Below are positions 1 through 10,049 of a stretch of DNA of 15,082 bases, in pieces. The DNA is from Pseudomonadota bacterium (GTDB taxonomy: Bacteria; Pseudomonadota; Gammaproteobacteria; Burkholderiales; Burkholderiaceae): contig JAKORH010000042.1 in NCBI GenBank assembly GCA_029777935.1, positions 1 to 15,082 of the forward strand, given 5' to 3'. The notes under the pieces were generated by a model. That model was not told the origin of the DNA. It was given only the letters and a program-made list of their open reading frames with translations, and ran no database searches. Numbering within the stretch: position 1 is the first letter of the stretch; every line of letters begins with the position of its first letter. The position numbers were made by a program, and so were the translations under genes.

Positions 1-2255
<2,255 letters not shown>

Positions 2256-2277
2256 CGAGCATGCCCATCTGGGCAGA

Positions 2278-2306
2278 TTGACAGCCGGCCGCGAAGCATC
2301 AACATT
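2278..2306 (+). promoter_or_regulatory. Possible sigma70-type promoter for the cytochrome/flavoprotein pair
   Basis: A perfect TTGACA hexamer lies at 2278-2283. Seventeen bases downstream is AACATT (2301-2306), which matches the TATAAT consensus at only three positions. A transcript from here would begin near 2313, inside the 5' arm of the clpA terminator hairpin, so the RNA could not form the full hairpin. No other room for a promoter exists between the clpA stop and the ribosome binding site at 2363. The weak -10 keeps this tentative. Confidence 0.3.
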
Positions 2307-2341
2307 ACGGCCCGTACGGGAATCCCCGTACGGGCCGTTTT
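2307..2341 (+). terminator. Rho-independent terminator after clpA
   Basis: A perfect 14-bp inverted repeat (2307-2320 with 2325-2338, core cggcccgtacggg) encloses a 4-base loop AATC and is followed by a run of four T (2338-2341). It begins 52 bases after the clpA stop codon and 36 bases before the next start, so it should separate clpA transcription from the downstream pair. Confidence 0.88.
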
Positions 2342-2362
2342 CATTGGCGGTCGCCACGACAA

Positions 2363-2370
2363 AAGGAGGA
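2363..2370 (+). promoter_or_regulatory. Strong ribosome binding site deciding the cytochrome start
   Basis: AAGGAGGA ends 7 bases before the ATG at 2378 and only 1 base before the alternative in-frame ATG at 2372. The spacing therefore selects 2378 as the start of the cytochrome gene. Confidence 0.8.
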
Positions 2371-2377
2371 GATGGAC

Positions 2378-2698
2378 ATGATTCGCATGTCGGCCACGCA
2401 CTGCGTGTCGACCGCGGTGCTCGCGCTCGTTGCAGCGGCCGCGTCGGCGCAGCAACCCGATCCGCGTTCGGCGCCGTATCTGGCGGCGAACTGCGCCAAC
2501 TGCCACGGTACGTTCGGCCGCAGCGTCGGCACGATGCCGAGCCTGACCGGCCAGAAGAAGGAGGTGCTGGTCGAGCGGCTGCGCGAATTCCGCGACGGCA
2601 AGCGGGCGGCGACGATCATGCATCAGATCGCCAAGGGCTACACGGACGCGCAATTCGATCTGATCGCCGATTACTTCGCGCGCCAGCCGGCCAAATGA
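2378..2698 (+). CDS. Monohaem class I cytochrome c, probable electron acceptor subunit of flavocytochrome c (FccA/SoxE-like)
   Basis: A 106-residue precursor. Residues 1-24 form a Sec signal peptide (positive N-terminus, alanine-rich core, ASA before QQ at 24/25), leaving a mature protein of about 82 residues for the periplasm. One haem motif, CANCH, is at 39-43; Met81 in ATIMHQIAKG is the likely distal ligand by comparison with the c4/c5-type fold, and an amphipathic C-terminal helix (YTDAQFDLIADYFARQ) closes the domain. The gene ends 9 bases before an FCSD-type flavoprotein gene, and this pairing is the basis for the functional call: the flavoprotein oxidises sulfide and passes electrons to this cytochrome. 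Allochromatium FccA carries two haems, whereas this one has only one, as in green sulfur bacteria. It could alternatively be a general c553-type carrier. The start was chosen from the ribosome binding site at 2363-2370. Confidence 0.85.
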   Translation: MIRMSATHCVSTAVLALVAAAASAQQPDPRSAPYLAANCANCHGTFGRSVGTMPSLTGQKKEVLVERLREFRDGKRAATIMHQIAKGYTDAQFDLIADYFARQPAK

Positions 2699-2707
2699 GG
2701 AGACGCC

Positions 2708-4000
2708 ATGAACACGTTCAACTGCAAGCGGCGTGACCTGCTGAAGGCCGGCGCTGCCGCTGTCGCGGTGAGCTCGCTCGCCGCCTGCGAAACGATGGGC
2801 GGCCGCAGGTCGCTCGGCCAAGTCGTCGTGATCGGCGCCGGCTATGGCGGCGCGACCGCAGCCAAGTACCTTCGCCTGTGGTCCGAAGGTGCAATCGACG
2901 TCACGCTGGTGGAGCCGAACGAGGCGTTCATCTCGTGCCCGATGTCGAACCTCGTGCTCGGCGGCAGCCGCACGCTCGCCGAGGTCACGGTCGCCTACGC
3001 GGGACTCGACAAGTACGGCGTCAAGCGCGTGCGCGACACCGTGGTCGCCGTCGACGCCGACAAGCGCCAGGTGCGGCTCGCCTCCGGCACCACGCTGGCG
3101 TACGACCGCCTCGTCGTGTCCCCGGGCATCGAGTTTCTGTGGGACAACGTGCGCGGCATGTCGCCGGCGGCGGCGGAGACGATTCCGCACGCGTGGAAGG
3201 CCGGCCCGCAGACGCTGCTGCTGCGCCGGCAGCTCGAGGCGATGGCCGATGGGGGCACGGTCGTCGTCAGCGTGCCGCTGGCGCCATACCGCTGTCCGCC
3301 GGGGCCGTATGAGCGCGCGTGCCAGATTGCCTCGTACCTGAAGGCCAGCAAGCCCAGGAGCAAGCTGGTTGTGCTGGACGCCAACCCGGACTACGTGTCG
3401 AAGAAGCCGCTGTTCTCGCGCGTGTTCGGCGAGGACTACAAGGGCATCGTCGAATACCGGCCCAACGCGCCGGTCGGCGAGGTCGACGTGGCCGGCAGGA
3501 CCTTCGTGCTCGACATGGGCGACCGCGTCAAGGGCGACGTGCTGAATCTGATCCCGCCGCAGCGCGCGGCCAACATCGCGCGCGACGCGGGCCTTATCAC
3601 GGCCAACAATCGCTGGTGCGAAGTCGACTGGACCTCGATGGAATCGGTCAAGGTCAAGGCCGTGCACGTGCTCGGCGACGCTACGCTGTCGGCGCCGCTG
3701 ATGCCCAAGAGCGGCCACATGGCCAACCAGCACGGCAAGGCGGCCGCCGCGGCGATCGTCGAGTTGCTGAACGGCCGCAGCCCGATCCCGCCGATGATGG
3801 CCAACACCTGCTACAGCTACATCGACGACAGGAATGCGGTGCACGTGGCGAGCGTGCACCGCTACGTGCCCGAGAAGAAGACGCTCGAGGTCGTCGCCGG
3901 CGCCAGCGGGATCTCGACCCAGGACCGCGCCTCGTGGGCGATCGAGGGCACGCTCGCGTGGAGCTGGGCGCGGACGATCTGGGCCGACACCCTGGCCTGA
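2708..4000 (+). CDS. Sulfide dehydrogenase flavoprotein, FCSD/FccB (SoxF) family, Tat-exported
   Basis: A 430-residue FAD protein that in this family oxidises sulfide in the periplasm and reduces a partner cytochrome c. The N-terminus has the twin-arginine motif KRRDLLKAG (residues 7-15), a hydrophobic stretch to residue 26, and LAAC at 24-27, which reads as a possible lipobox. The FAD dinucleotide motif GAGYGG is at 43-48. Cys77 in FISCPMSN aligns with the cysteine that carries covalent FAD in Allochromatium FccB. Cys196 (RCPPGPYE) and Cys368 (NTCYS) align with its redox-active disulfide. HAWKAG, NLIPPQRA and LMPKSGHMANQHGK are further family blocks, and the C-terminal FCSD flavin-binding domain runs from about 365 to the end. 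A ribosome binding site (GAGGAGA, 2697-2703) overlaps the cytochrome stop, so the two genes are co-translated. SoxF and FccB cannot be told apart from sequence reading alone. Confidence 0.92.
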   Translation: MNTFNCKRRDLLKAGAAAVAVSSLAACETMGGRRSLGQVVVIGAGYGGATAAKYLRLWSEGAIDVTLVEPNEAFISCPMSNLVLGGSRTLAEVTVAYAGLDKYGVKRVRDTVVAVDADKRQVRLASGTTLAYDRLVVSPGIEFLWDNVRGMSPAAAETIPHAWKAGPQTLLLRRQLEAMADGGTVVVSVPLAPYRCPPGPYERACQIASYLKASKPRSKLVVLDANPDYVSKKPLFSRVFGEDYKGIVEYRPNAPVGEVDVAGRTFVLDMGDRVKGDVLNLIPPQRAANIARDAGLITANNRWCEVDWTSMESVKVKAVHVLGDATLSAPLMPKSGHMANQHGKAAAAAIVELLNGRSPIPPMMANTCYSYIDDRNAVHVASVHRYVPEKKTLEVVAGASGISTQDRASWAIEGTLAWSWARTIWADTLA

Positions 4001-4006
4001 TCGAAG

Positions 4007-4591
4007 TCAGGCATCGCGGGCGCGATCGCGGAACACGATCGCGCTCGCCTTTTCCGGATAGCGGGCGGCCTTGTCGGCGTAGTACCCGCGGATCAGCGCC
4101 AGGTCGCGCGCCTCGTCGCCGGTCATCTTCACGAACTCAGTGACGCCGACTCGCTTGTGCGCGTAGTCGATGTAGGCGAGGCCCACGGGCAGGTCGAGCT
4201 TCAGTGCCAGATGGTAGAAGCCGGTGCGCAGGAAGGGTTGGTGTTTGCGCGTGCCCTCGGGCGACAGTGCCAGCCAGAAGAAGTCGTTCGTCTGCATCAG
4301 CGCGGCGAGCTGCTCGACCGCACCGCTGGCGCGATGGCGATCGACAGGGCGTCCGCCCCACAGGTACATCAGCCGGCCGAGCGTGGCGCCGGTGAAGCCG
4401 CGGAACAGGCTCTCCTTGCCGACGAAGTGCAACGGCACCGCCAGCACCCATTTGGCGAGCAGCCCGATCACGAAGTCCCAGTTCGACGTGTGCGGGTAGA
4501 CGATCGCGATGCCCTTCGGCCCCGGCATGCCTTTGAAATCGACGCGCCAGCCGAACACCGCGAGCAGCCAGCGCGAGAAGGCGGCGAGCAT
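4007..4591 (-). CDS. PlsC-like 1-acyl-sn-glycerol-3-phosphate acyltransferase family protein
   Basis: A 194-residue protein. It carries the signature of glycerolipid acyltransferases: the catalytic HX4D box as HTSNWD (residues 34-39), the GRP block (80-82) and the PEGTR phosphate-binding box (111-115). Members transfer a fatty acyl chain to a lysophospholipid or related acceptor at the inner face of the cytoplasmic membrane. Hydrophobic stretches at about 5-14 and 40-54 would associate with the membrane. It is shorter than classical PlsC (about 245 residues), so the acceptor is uncertain. The ATG was chosen because it overlaps the dut stop as TGATG; a longer frame upstream reads antisense-like arginine-rich sequence that is really dut in another frame. 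It is the last gene of the minus-strand operon and converges with the flavoprotein gene, leaving 6 bases between the two stops. Confidence 0.88.
   Translation of the reverse strand: MLAAFSRWLLAVFGWRVDFKGMPGPKGIAIVYPHTSNWDFVIGLLAKWVLAVPLHFVGKESLFRGFTGATLGRLMYLWGGRPVDRHRASGAVEQLAALMQTNDFFWLALSPEGTRKHQPFLRTGFYHLALKLDLPVGLAYIDYAHKRVGVTEFVKMTGDEARDLALIRGYYADKAARYPEKASAIVFRDRARDA
4020..4053 (+). terminator. Possible weak terminator of the cytochrome/flavoprotein unit, inside the 3' end of the convergent gene
   Basis: A 9-bp stem GCGCGATCG / CGATCGCGC (4020-4028 with 4036-4044) has a 7-base loop and is followed by TCGCCTTTT (T run 4050-4053). It begins 20 bases after the flavoprotein stop. It lies in the coding end of the opposite-strand acyltransferase, and the gap before the T run is longer than ideal, so the call is tentative. 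Confidence 0.3.
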
Positions 4592-5037
4592 CAGTGCTTG
4601 CCGGTGGAGCCGAAGCCGCCGGCGCCGCGGCTGCTGGCGACGAATTCGTCGACCACCGCGAGTTCGACCTGCACCACCGGCACGATGACCATCTGCGCGA
4701 TGCGCTCCAGCGGCTGGACCGTGAACGGCTCCTTGCCGCGGTTCCAGCACGACACCATGATCTGTCCCTGGTAGTCGGAATCGATCAGGCCGACGAGATT
4801 GCCGAGCACGATGCCGTGCTTGTGCCCCAGCCCCGAGCGCGGCAGGATCATCGCGGCGAAGCCCGGATCGGCCAGATGGATCGCGATGCCGGTCGGTACG
4901 AGTTGGGCGTCGCCCGCCCGCAGCACGACCGGCTCGTCGATGCAGGCGCGCAGGTCCAGCCCCGCGGAACCCGCGGTCGCGTAGTGCGGCAACTGGTCGC
5001 GCAACCGCGCGTCGAGCAACTTGACCTCGAGCTTCAT
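4591..5037 (-). CDS. dut: Deoxyuridine 5'-triphosphate nucleotidohydrolase (dUTPase)
   Basis: A 148-residue trimeric dUTPase that converts dUTP to dUMP and pyrophosphate, keeping uracil out of DNA and supplying dTMP synthesis. All five family motifs are in order: [10 protein letters not shown] (22-31), [10 protein letters not shown] (66-75), [14 protein letters not shown] (79-92, with Asp86 matching the catalytic Asp of the E. coli enzyme), ERIAQM (111-116) and the glycine-rich lid [12 protein letters not shown] (137-148). The length matches E. coli Dut (about 151). The start ATG overlaps the stop of the preceding gene (ATGA, 5034-5037), and the TGA stop shares one base with the acyltransferase ATG. 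No clear Shine-Dalgarno sequence precedes it, consistent with coupling. In many proteobacteria dut directly follows coaBC; here one extra small gene lies between them. Confidence 0.97.
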   Translation of the reverse strand: MKLEVKLLDARLRDQLPHYATAGSAGLDLRACIDEPVVLRAGDAQLVPTGIAIHLADPGFAAMILPRSGLGHKHGIVLGNLVGLIDSDYQGQIMVSCWNRGKEPFTVQPLERIAQMVIVPVVQVELAVVDEFVASSRGAGGFGSTGKH

Positions 5038-5420
5038 TCGCGCTTGCCGCCGGGCGGAAACTTCGCTGCCATCAGGGTGCGGGCGTCGGACAGCGGCCGG
5101 CGCACTTCGTCGGCGACGAATTTCGCCGCCCGCCACAGCAGGAACGCGCCGAGCGCGAGCGAGATCCAGCCGCCGTTGCCGGCCAGGCCCAGCATCAGGA
5201 AGAACAGTCCGATCACGCCCAGCACGATGCCGCCCGCCACGTTCGTCCGCGGCTTCGGCTTGGCTGCCGCCGCAGGCTGCTGTGCCGCAGCGGCCCCCTT
5301 CGGCGCATGATCGGCCGCGGCCGGCGCGGCGGCCGGCACCTGCGCCAGTTGCTGGCGCTCGATCTGCGCCAGGTACGCGACGAAGTCGCCGTCCTTCGGC
5401 TCGCCGGAAGGAAGTGTCAT
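5034..5420 (-). CDS. Small membrane protein of unknown function between coaBC and dut
   Basis: A 128-residue protein that I do not recognise. It has three visible parts. Residues 1-27 are a short polar head ([14 protein letters not shown]). Residues 28-58 are a low-complexity linker of alanine, proline and lysine (KPKPR at 54-58). Residues 61-80 and about 84-96 are two hydrophobic stretches separated by GNGG, followed by a charged tail ([11 protein letters not shown]) to residue 128. The likely form is an inner-membrane hairpin with both ends in the cytoplasm. Its start overlaps the coaBC stop as ATGA (5417-5420) and its stop overlaps the dut start as ATGA (5034-5037), so it must be translated with them, which argues that it is a real gene. 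There is no catalytic motif, and no function is proposed. Confidence 0.75.
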   Translation of the reverse strand: MTLPSGEPKDGDFVAYLAQIERQQLAQVPAAAPAAADHAPKGAAAAQQPAAAAKPKPRTNVAGGIVLGVIGLFFLMLGLAGNGGWISLALGAFLLWRAAKFVADEVRRPLSDARTLMAAKFPPGGKRE

Positions 5421-6625
5421 TGCGACTGCAGGCGCGCCGCGATCTCGGCGACCAGACCGCGCGCGTGGGCGAGCTTGTCGGCGCGCGGCAGCGTGACCAC
5501 CCCGACCGCGTCGACCAGGTGCAGCTCGTTGTCGTCGGCACCGAAGGCGTCCTGCGCGCGGTTGGCCACGATCAGCGGCACGCCCTTGGCCTCCAGTTTC
5601 GCCTGTGCATACGCGATCACGTTGTCGCTCTCGGCGGCGAAGCCAACGCAGTAGGGAGGCGGCTTCAGCGCCGCGACGTCGGCCAGAATGTCGGGGTTGG
5701 GCTCGAACGCGAGCGCAGGTGGCGCACCCTTCGTTCGCTTCAGTTTGGTGCTGCTCGCGTTGGCCACTCGCCAGTCGGCCACCGCCGCCACCGCGATGAA
5801 CACGTCCGCGTGATGCGCGTAACCCATCACCGCATCGTGCATCTCGCGGGCGGTCTGCACATCGACGCGCTGCACGCCGCGAGGCGCGGGCAGCGTGGTC
5901 GGACCCGCGACCAGCGTGACGGAAGCGCCGGCTTCGTGCGCCGCGCGCGCGATCGCGAATCCCATCTTGCCCGACGACAGGTTCGTGATCCCGCGCACCG
6001 GATCGATCGGTTCGAACGTCGGTCCGGCCGTGATCAGTACCCGCCTGCCGGCCAGCAGCTTGGGCTGGAAGAAACCGACGAGTTCCTCGCGCAGTTCGCC
6101 CGGCTCGAGCATGCGGCCGAGCCCGACCTCGCCGCACGCCTGCTCGCCGCTCGCGGGTCCGAGAATCAGCGCGCCGTCCGCCTTGACCTGCGCGACGTTG
6201 CGTTGCGTGGCCGGGTTCCGCCACATCTCGACGTTCATCGCCGGCGCGAGCAGCAGCGGCACACTCGGCGCGCGCGCGAGCACCAGCGTGGACAGCAGAT
6301 CGTCGGCCAGGCCGTGCGCCACCTTGGCGATGAAGTCGGCGGAGGCCGGCGCCACAACGACCGCGTCGACGCCGCGCGTCAGCGCGATGTGGGGCATCGC
6401 GTCGTCGACGCGCCCGTTCGCATCCGCCTGCCATTGGTCGATGAACACCGGCTGTCCGGTCAGCGCCTGCAGCGTGGTCGCTGTGACGAACTGCAGCGCG
6501 CCGCGCGTCATCACCGCCTGCACCTCGGCGCCGTCGTCCTGCAGCCGGCGCGCCAGCTCGCACACCTTGTAGCAGGCGATGCCGCCGCTCATGCCGAGCA
6601 CGATGCGCTTGCCGTCGAGGTCCAT
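5417..6625 (-). CDS. coaBC: Bifunctional phosphopantothenoylcysteine decarboxylase / phosphopantothenate--cysteine ligase
   Basis: A 402-residue fusion that carries out two steps of coenzyme A synthesis: CTP-dependent coupling of 4'-phosphopantothenate to cysteine (CoaB), then FMN-dependent decarboxylation to 4'-phosphopantetheine (CoaC). The N-terminal CoaC flavoprotein domain (about 1-185) shows [10 protein letters not shown] (11-20), His79, the PAMN motif with Asn131, and the lid [10 protein letters not shown] with Cys164; these match the catalytic His, Asn and Cys of the E. coli enzyme. The CoaB domain follows with [18 protein letters not shown] (198-215), SSGKMG and AAVADWR (280-286), then a KLK segment (294-296) where the family has its catalytic lysine. 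The length is close to E. coli CoaBC (406). Ten bases separate it from the lspA stop; no good Shine-Dalgarno sequence is visible. Confidence 0.97.
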   Translation of the reverse strand: MDLDGKRIVLGMSGGIACYKVCELARRLQDDGAEVQAVMTRGALQFVTATTLQALTGQPVFIDQWQADANGRVDDAMPHIALTRGVDAVVVAPASADFIAKVAHGLADDLLSTLVLARAPSVPLLLAPAMNVEMWRNPATQRNVAQVKADGALILGPASGEQACGEVGLGRMLEPGELREELVGFFQPKLLAGRRVLITAGPTFEPIDPVRGITNLSSGKMGFAIARAAHEAGASVTLVAGPTTLPAPRGVQRVDVQTAREMHDAVMGYAHHADVFIAVAAVADWRVANASSTKLKRTKGAPPALAFEPNPDILADVAALKPPPYCVGFAAESDNVIAYAQAKLEAKGVPLIVANRAQDAFGADDNELHLVDAVGVVTLPRADKLAHARGLVAEIAARLQSQ

Positions 6626-6635
6626 GAAAGGAAGA

Positions 6636-7133
6636 TTACTTGGATTTCCTGACGCGCAGTAGCTCGTCGAGGATCAGAAGCGCGGCGCCGCCGACGATCG
6701 CCGAATCGGCCAGGTTGAACGCCGGCCAGTGCCAGCCGCGCCAGTGCAAATCGAGAAAATCGATCACGTGGCCGTGAACCAGCCGATCGATCACGTTGCC
6801 GACCGCGCCGCCGAGGATCATGGCCAGCGCGAGCGCAAACAGCCGCTGCGCACCGTGCCGCGCCAGCAGGAAGACGATGAACAGCGACGCCGCGATTCCC
6901 ACCACGGTGAAGAACCGGCTCTGCCAGCCTGACGCAGTGGCGAGGAACGAGAACGCCGCGCCGTTGTTGTAGGTGAGCACGAGGTTGAAGAAGCCCGTGA
7001 CCGGGTGCACGTCACCGAAGTCGAACTTGCGCTCGATGACGATCTTCGTCAGCTGGTCGATGATCACGACGATCGTCGCCAGCCCCAGCCACGGCGCGAG
7101 TCGCTGCCACCACGTCGTTGCGCCCGCCGCCAT
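6636..7133 (-). CDS. lspA: Lipoprotein signal peptidase (signal peptidase II)
   Basis: A 165-residue inner-membrane aspartyl protease that removes signal peptides from prolipoproteins after diacylglyceryl modification of the +1 cysteine. Four membrane segments are visible at about 13-32, 68-90, 97-115 and 138-158. The conserved blocks are DQLTK (26-30), NGAAFSFL (57-64), GNVIDR with Asp116, and FNLADS with Asp143; the two aspartates match the catalytic pair (114 and 141) of E. coli LspA. The ATG shares its A with the ileS stop (TGATG, 7131-7135), so translation should be coupled. A GTG three bases upstream (7136) is an alternative start. The ileS-lspA pairing is the usual one in proteobacteria. 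Its role connects to the possible lipoprotein form of the flavoprotein at 2708. Confidence 0.97.
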   Translation of the reverse strand: MAAGATTWWQRLAPWLGLATIVVIIDQLTKIVIERKFDFGDVHPVTGFFNLVLTYNNGAAFSFLATASGWQSRFFTVVGIAASLFIVFLLARHGAQRLFALALAMILGGAVGNVIDRLVHGHVIDFLDLHWRGWHWPAFNLADSAIVGGAALLILDELLRVRKSK

Positions 7134-10033
7134 CACGCGGCCCTGCGCGTCTCGCCGGCGCCGAAAAGGTTGGTCACGCAGCGGCCGCACAGCGTCGGGT
7201 GCTCGGGTTGGGCGCCGACGTCGGCGCGCCAGTGCCAGCAGCGGTCGCACTTGCGTTGCGTGGTCGGCGTGACGACGATCTTCTCGTCGGCCGGTGTCGC
7301 CGCCGGATGCAGCGTCGCGCGGCTCGTGATCAGCACGAACTTCAGGTCGTCGCCGAGCGTCGCGAGCAGCGCGTGGCGCTCGCCCGACGCGTACAGGTCG
7401 ACCTCGGCCTGCAGGGACGAGCCGAGCTTGCCCGCCTCGCGCAGCGTCTCGATCTGCTTGAGCGCCTCGGCGCGCGCCGAGCGGATCTGCGCCCACTTGG
7501 CGAGCAGCGCCTCGTGTGCCGGCACCGGCGGCAGCTCGTGATAGACCTCGGTGAAGATCGTCGCGCCGGCGTCGCGCACGAAGACGCGGTACGCCTCCTC
7601 GGCGGTGAACGACAGGTACGGCGCCAGCAGCCGCAGCAGGGCCGAGGTGATGCGCGCCAGCGCCGTTTGCGCCGAGCGCCGCGCGCGCGAATCCGGCGCG
7701 GTCGTATACAGCCGGTCTTTCAGGATGTCGAGATAGAACGCGCCCAGATCCTCGGAACAGAAGGTCTGCAACCGCGCGATCACCGGGTGGAACTCGAAGC
7801 GGTCGCAGCACGCCTGGATCTCGGCCTGCATCTGCGCCGTGAGCGCGATCGCGTAACGGTCCATCTCGACCATCTCGCCGACAGCCACCGCATCGCGCTC
7901 GAGGTCGAAGTCGCTGGTGTTGGCGAGCAGGAAGCGCAGCGTGTTGCGGATGCGGCGGTAGCTCTCGACCACCCGCTTCAGGATCTCGTCGCCGATCGAC
8001 ATCTCACCCGAATAGTCGGTCGCTGCCACCCACAGCCGCATGATCTCCGCGCCCATCTGGTCGGCGAGCTCGCGCGGATCGATGCCGTTGCCGAGCGACT
8101 TGCTCATCTTGCGCCCGAGCGCATCGACCACGAAGCCGTGCGTGAGCAGCGCCCTGTACGGCGCGCGGCCGTCGATCGCCGCACCCGTCAGCAGCGACGA
8201 ATGAAACCAGCCGCGATGCTGGTCCGATCCCTCCAGATACATGTCCGCGGGGTAGGCGAGTTCCGCCGCATGCGAGCCGCGCATCACCGTGCGGTGGGTC
8301 GATCCGGAATCGAACCACACGTCGAGGATGTCGTTGATCTTTGTGTACTGCGCGGCTTGCGCCGGCGGCAGGAAGTCCTCGACCGTCGCGCGGCTCCACG
8401 CTTCCACGCCGCCCGCCTCGACCTTCCGCGCCGCCTCTTCCAGCAGTTCGAGCGTGCGCGGGTGCAGCTCGCCGGTTTCCTTGTGCAGGAAGAACGGCAG
8501 CGGCACGCCCCAGTTGCGCTGGCGCGAGATGCACCAGTCGGGGCGATTGGCGATCATGCCGTGCAGCCGCGCCTTGCCCCAGGCGGGGTAGAACGCCGTC
8601 TGCTCGATCGCGCGCAGCGCCGTCTGGCGCAGCGTCTCGCCGACCGTCTCCCGCTGCAGCACGCCGGCCGTCTCGCGCGTGGCGCCGTCCATGCGCACGA
8701 ACCACTGCGACGCCGCCCGGTACACGAGCGGCGTCTTGTGGCGCCAGCAGTGCATGTAGCTGTGCGTGTCGGTCGACGCGTGCAGCAGCGCGCCGGCCAC
8801 GCGCAGCGCGTCGATCACCTTCGGATTCGCGTCCCAGATCTTCATGCCGCCGAACAGCGGGAAGTCCGCGGCAAAGTGGCCGTCGCCCTGCACCGGGTTC
8901 AGGATCTCGTCGTTGGTCATCCCGTACGACTTGCACGAGTCGAAGTCCTCCACGCCGTACGCGGGCGAGGAGTGCACGATGCCGGTGCCGGCGTCCGCGG
9001 TCACGTAGGTGCCCAGATACACCGGCGCTTCGCGGTCGAAGCCGCGGTCGAGCGCGGCGAGCGGATGGCGAAAGCGCACCCGCTCCAGCGTCTTGCCCGC
9101 GCAGGTGGCGAGCACGCGCCCCTTCAGCCCGTAGCGTTGCAGGCACGAATCGGCGAGTGGTTCGGCGAGGATCAGCAGCCGGTCGCCGCAGTCGACCAGC
9201 GCATAGGTGAAGTCGGGATGGAAGTTCAGCGCCTGGTTGGCGGGAATCGTCCACGGCGTGGTGGTCCAGATCGCGGTCGCGGTCGGCTTGCCGAGCAAAG
9301 CGACGCCGAAGGCCGCGGCGACCTTGGCCTCGTCGGCCCGGGACAGTGGAAACGCGACGTCGATCACCGGCGTCTTCTTGTCGATGTACTCCACCTCGGC
9401 CTCGGCCAGCGCCGAGTTGCAGTCGAAGCACCAGTTCACGGGCTTCAGCCCCCGGTACACGAAGCCGCGCTCGATCATCCGGCCGAGCGTGCGGATCTCG
9501 TCCGCCTCGGCCTTGAACGTCATCGTCTTGTACGGGTTGTCCCAATCGCCGAGCACGCCGAGCCGCTTGAAGCCCTTCATCTGCAGCGCGATCTGCTCGG
9601 TCGCGTGCGCGCGCGCCCTGGCCTGCACTTCCGCGCGCGGCAGGTTCTTGCCGAACTTCTTCTCGATGAAGATCTCGATCGGCATGCCGTGGCAGTCCCA
9701 GCCCGGCACGTACACGGCGTCGAAGCCGGCCAGTGAGCGCGTCTTGACGACGATGTCCTTCAGGATCTTGTTCACCGCCGTGCCGAGATGGATCTCGCTG
9801 TTCGCATACGGCGGACCGTCGTGCAGGATGAACTTCGGCGCGCCCGCGCGCGCCTGGCGGATCGACTGGTAGACCTTGCGCTCGTCCCACTCCTTGACCC
9901 ACTGCGGCTCGCGCCTGGGTAGATCACCGCGCATCGGAAACGGCGTGTCGGGGAGGTTCAGCGGGTACTTCTTGCTCGCCGGATCGGCCGGCGGTTTCGT
10001 CTTGGACGCTGGGCGTTTGGCGTCGTCAGCCAT
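7133..10033 (-). CDS. ileS: Isoleucyl-tRNA synthetase
   Basis: A 966-residue class I aminoacyl-tRNA synthetase that charges tRNA-Ile with isoleucine; E. coli IleS has 938. The N-terminal lysine/alanine-rich tail (1-22) precedes [18 protein letters not shown]. The ATP-binding signature reads [15 protein letters not shown] (71-85), so the usual HIGH is HLGT here. [11 protein letters not shown] follows, then the editing domain with [11 protein letters not shown] near 255-270, [17 protein letters not shown], the KMSKS loop at 642-646, and a C-terminal zinc site with cysteines 929, 932, 949 and 952 (CDRCW and CGRC). The ATG at 10033 was chosen because GAGGGGG (10043-10049, read on the minus strand) stands 9 bases before it; a TTG 27 bases further upstream lies in the same frame but has no comparable site. 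It lies 39 bases after ribF and overlaps lspA by one base. Confidence 0.98.
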   Translation of the reverse strand: MADDAKRPASKTKPPADPASKKYPLNLPDTPFPMRGDLPRREPQWVKEWDERKVYQSIRQARAGAPKFILHDGPPYANSEIHLGTAVNKILKDIVVKTRSLAGFDAVYVPGWDCHGMPIEIFIEKKFGKNLPRAEVQARARAHATEQIALQMKGFKRLGVLGDWDNPYKTMTFKAEADEIRTLGRMIERGFVYRGLKPVNWCFDCNSALAEAEVEYIDKKTPVIDVAFPLSRADEAKVAAAFGVALLGKPTATAIWTTTPWTIPANQALNFHPDFTYALVDCGDRLLILAEPLADSCLQRYGLKGRVLATCAGKTLERVRFRHPLAALDRGFDREAPVYLGTYVTADAGTGIVHSSPAYGVEDFDSCKSYGMTNDEILNPVQGDGHFAADFPLFGGMKIWDANPKVIDALRVAGALLHASTDTHSYMHCWRHKTPLVYRAASQWFVRMDGATRETAGVLQRETVGETLRQTALRAIEQTAFYPAWGKARLHGMIANRPDWCISRQRNWGVPLPFFLHKETGELHPRTLELLEEAARKVEAGGVEAWSRATVEDFLPPAQAAQYTKINDILDVWFDSGSTHRTVMRGSHAAELAYPADMYLEGSDQHRGWFHSSLLTGAAIDGRAPYRALLTHGFVVDALGRKMSKSLGNGIDPRELADQMGAEIMRLWVAATDYSGEMSIGDEILKRVVESYRRIRNTLRFLLANTSDFDLERDAVAVGEMVEMDRYAIALTAQMQAEIQACCDRFEFHPVIARLQTFCSEDLGAFYLDILKDRLYTTAPDSRARRSAQTALARITSALLRLLAPYLSFTAEEAYRVFVRDAGATIFTEVYHELPPVPAHEALLAKWAQIRSARAEALKQIETLREAGKLGSSLQAEVDLYASGERHALLATLGDDLKFVLITSRATLHPAATPADEKIVVTPTTQRKCDRCWHWRADVGAQPEHPTLCGRCVTNLFGAGETRRAA

Positions 10034-10042
10034 GGTGCTTAG

Positions 10043-10049
10043 CCCCCTC
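10043..10049 (-). promoter_or_regulatory. Ribosome binding site of ileS, set in a small hairpin
   Basis: GAGGGGG on the minus strand stands 9 bases before the ileS ATG. The GAGG part forms the loop of a 5-bp stem AGCCC/GGGCT (10050-10054 with 10041-10045). This is the only clear Shine-Dalgarno sequence I see in the minus-strand operon. Confidence 0.6.

Noticed and set aside
2372..2377. An alternative cytochrome start two codons upstream
   Set aside because: Only one base separates it from the ribosome binding site; ATG 2378 has the proper 7-base spacing.
4018..4046. GCGATCGC-like octamers, which occur here and elsewhere in the window
   Set aside because: They fit the base composition of a G+C-rich genome and show no regular spacing; there is no case for a dispersed repeat family.
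4592..4750. An N-terminal extension of the acyltransferase into dut
   Set aside because: The extra sequence is dut read in another frame; the ATG in the TGATG overlap gives a normal acyltransferase N-terminus.
5021..6652. A 543-codon + strand frame opposite coaBC and its neighbour
   Set aside because: Arginine-rich antisense translation of CoaBC; no domain and no ribosome binding site.
7118..9736. An 872-codon open frame on the + strand opposite ileS
   Set aside because: The - strand frame is a complete IleS with all motifs. The antisense frame is rich in Arg, His, Val and Gln with no recognisable domain, as expected for the complement of a G+C-rich gene.
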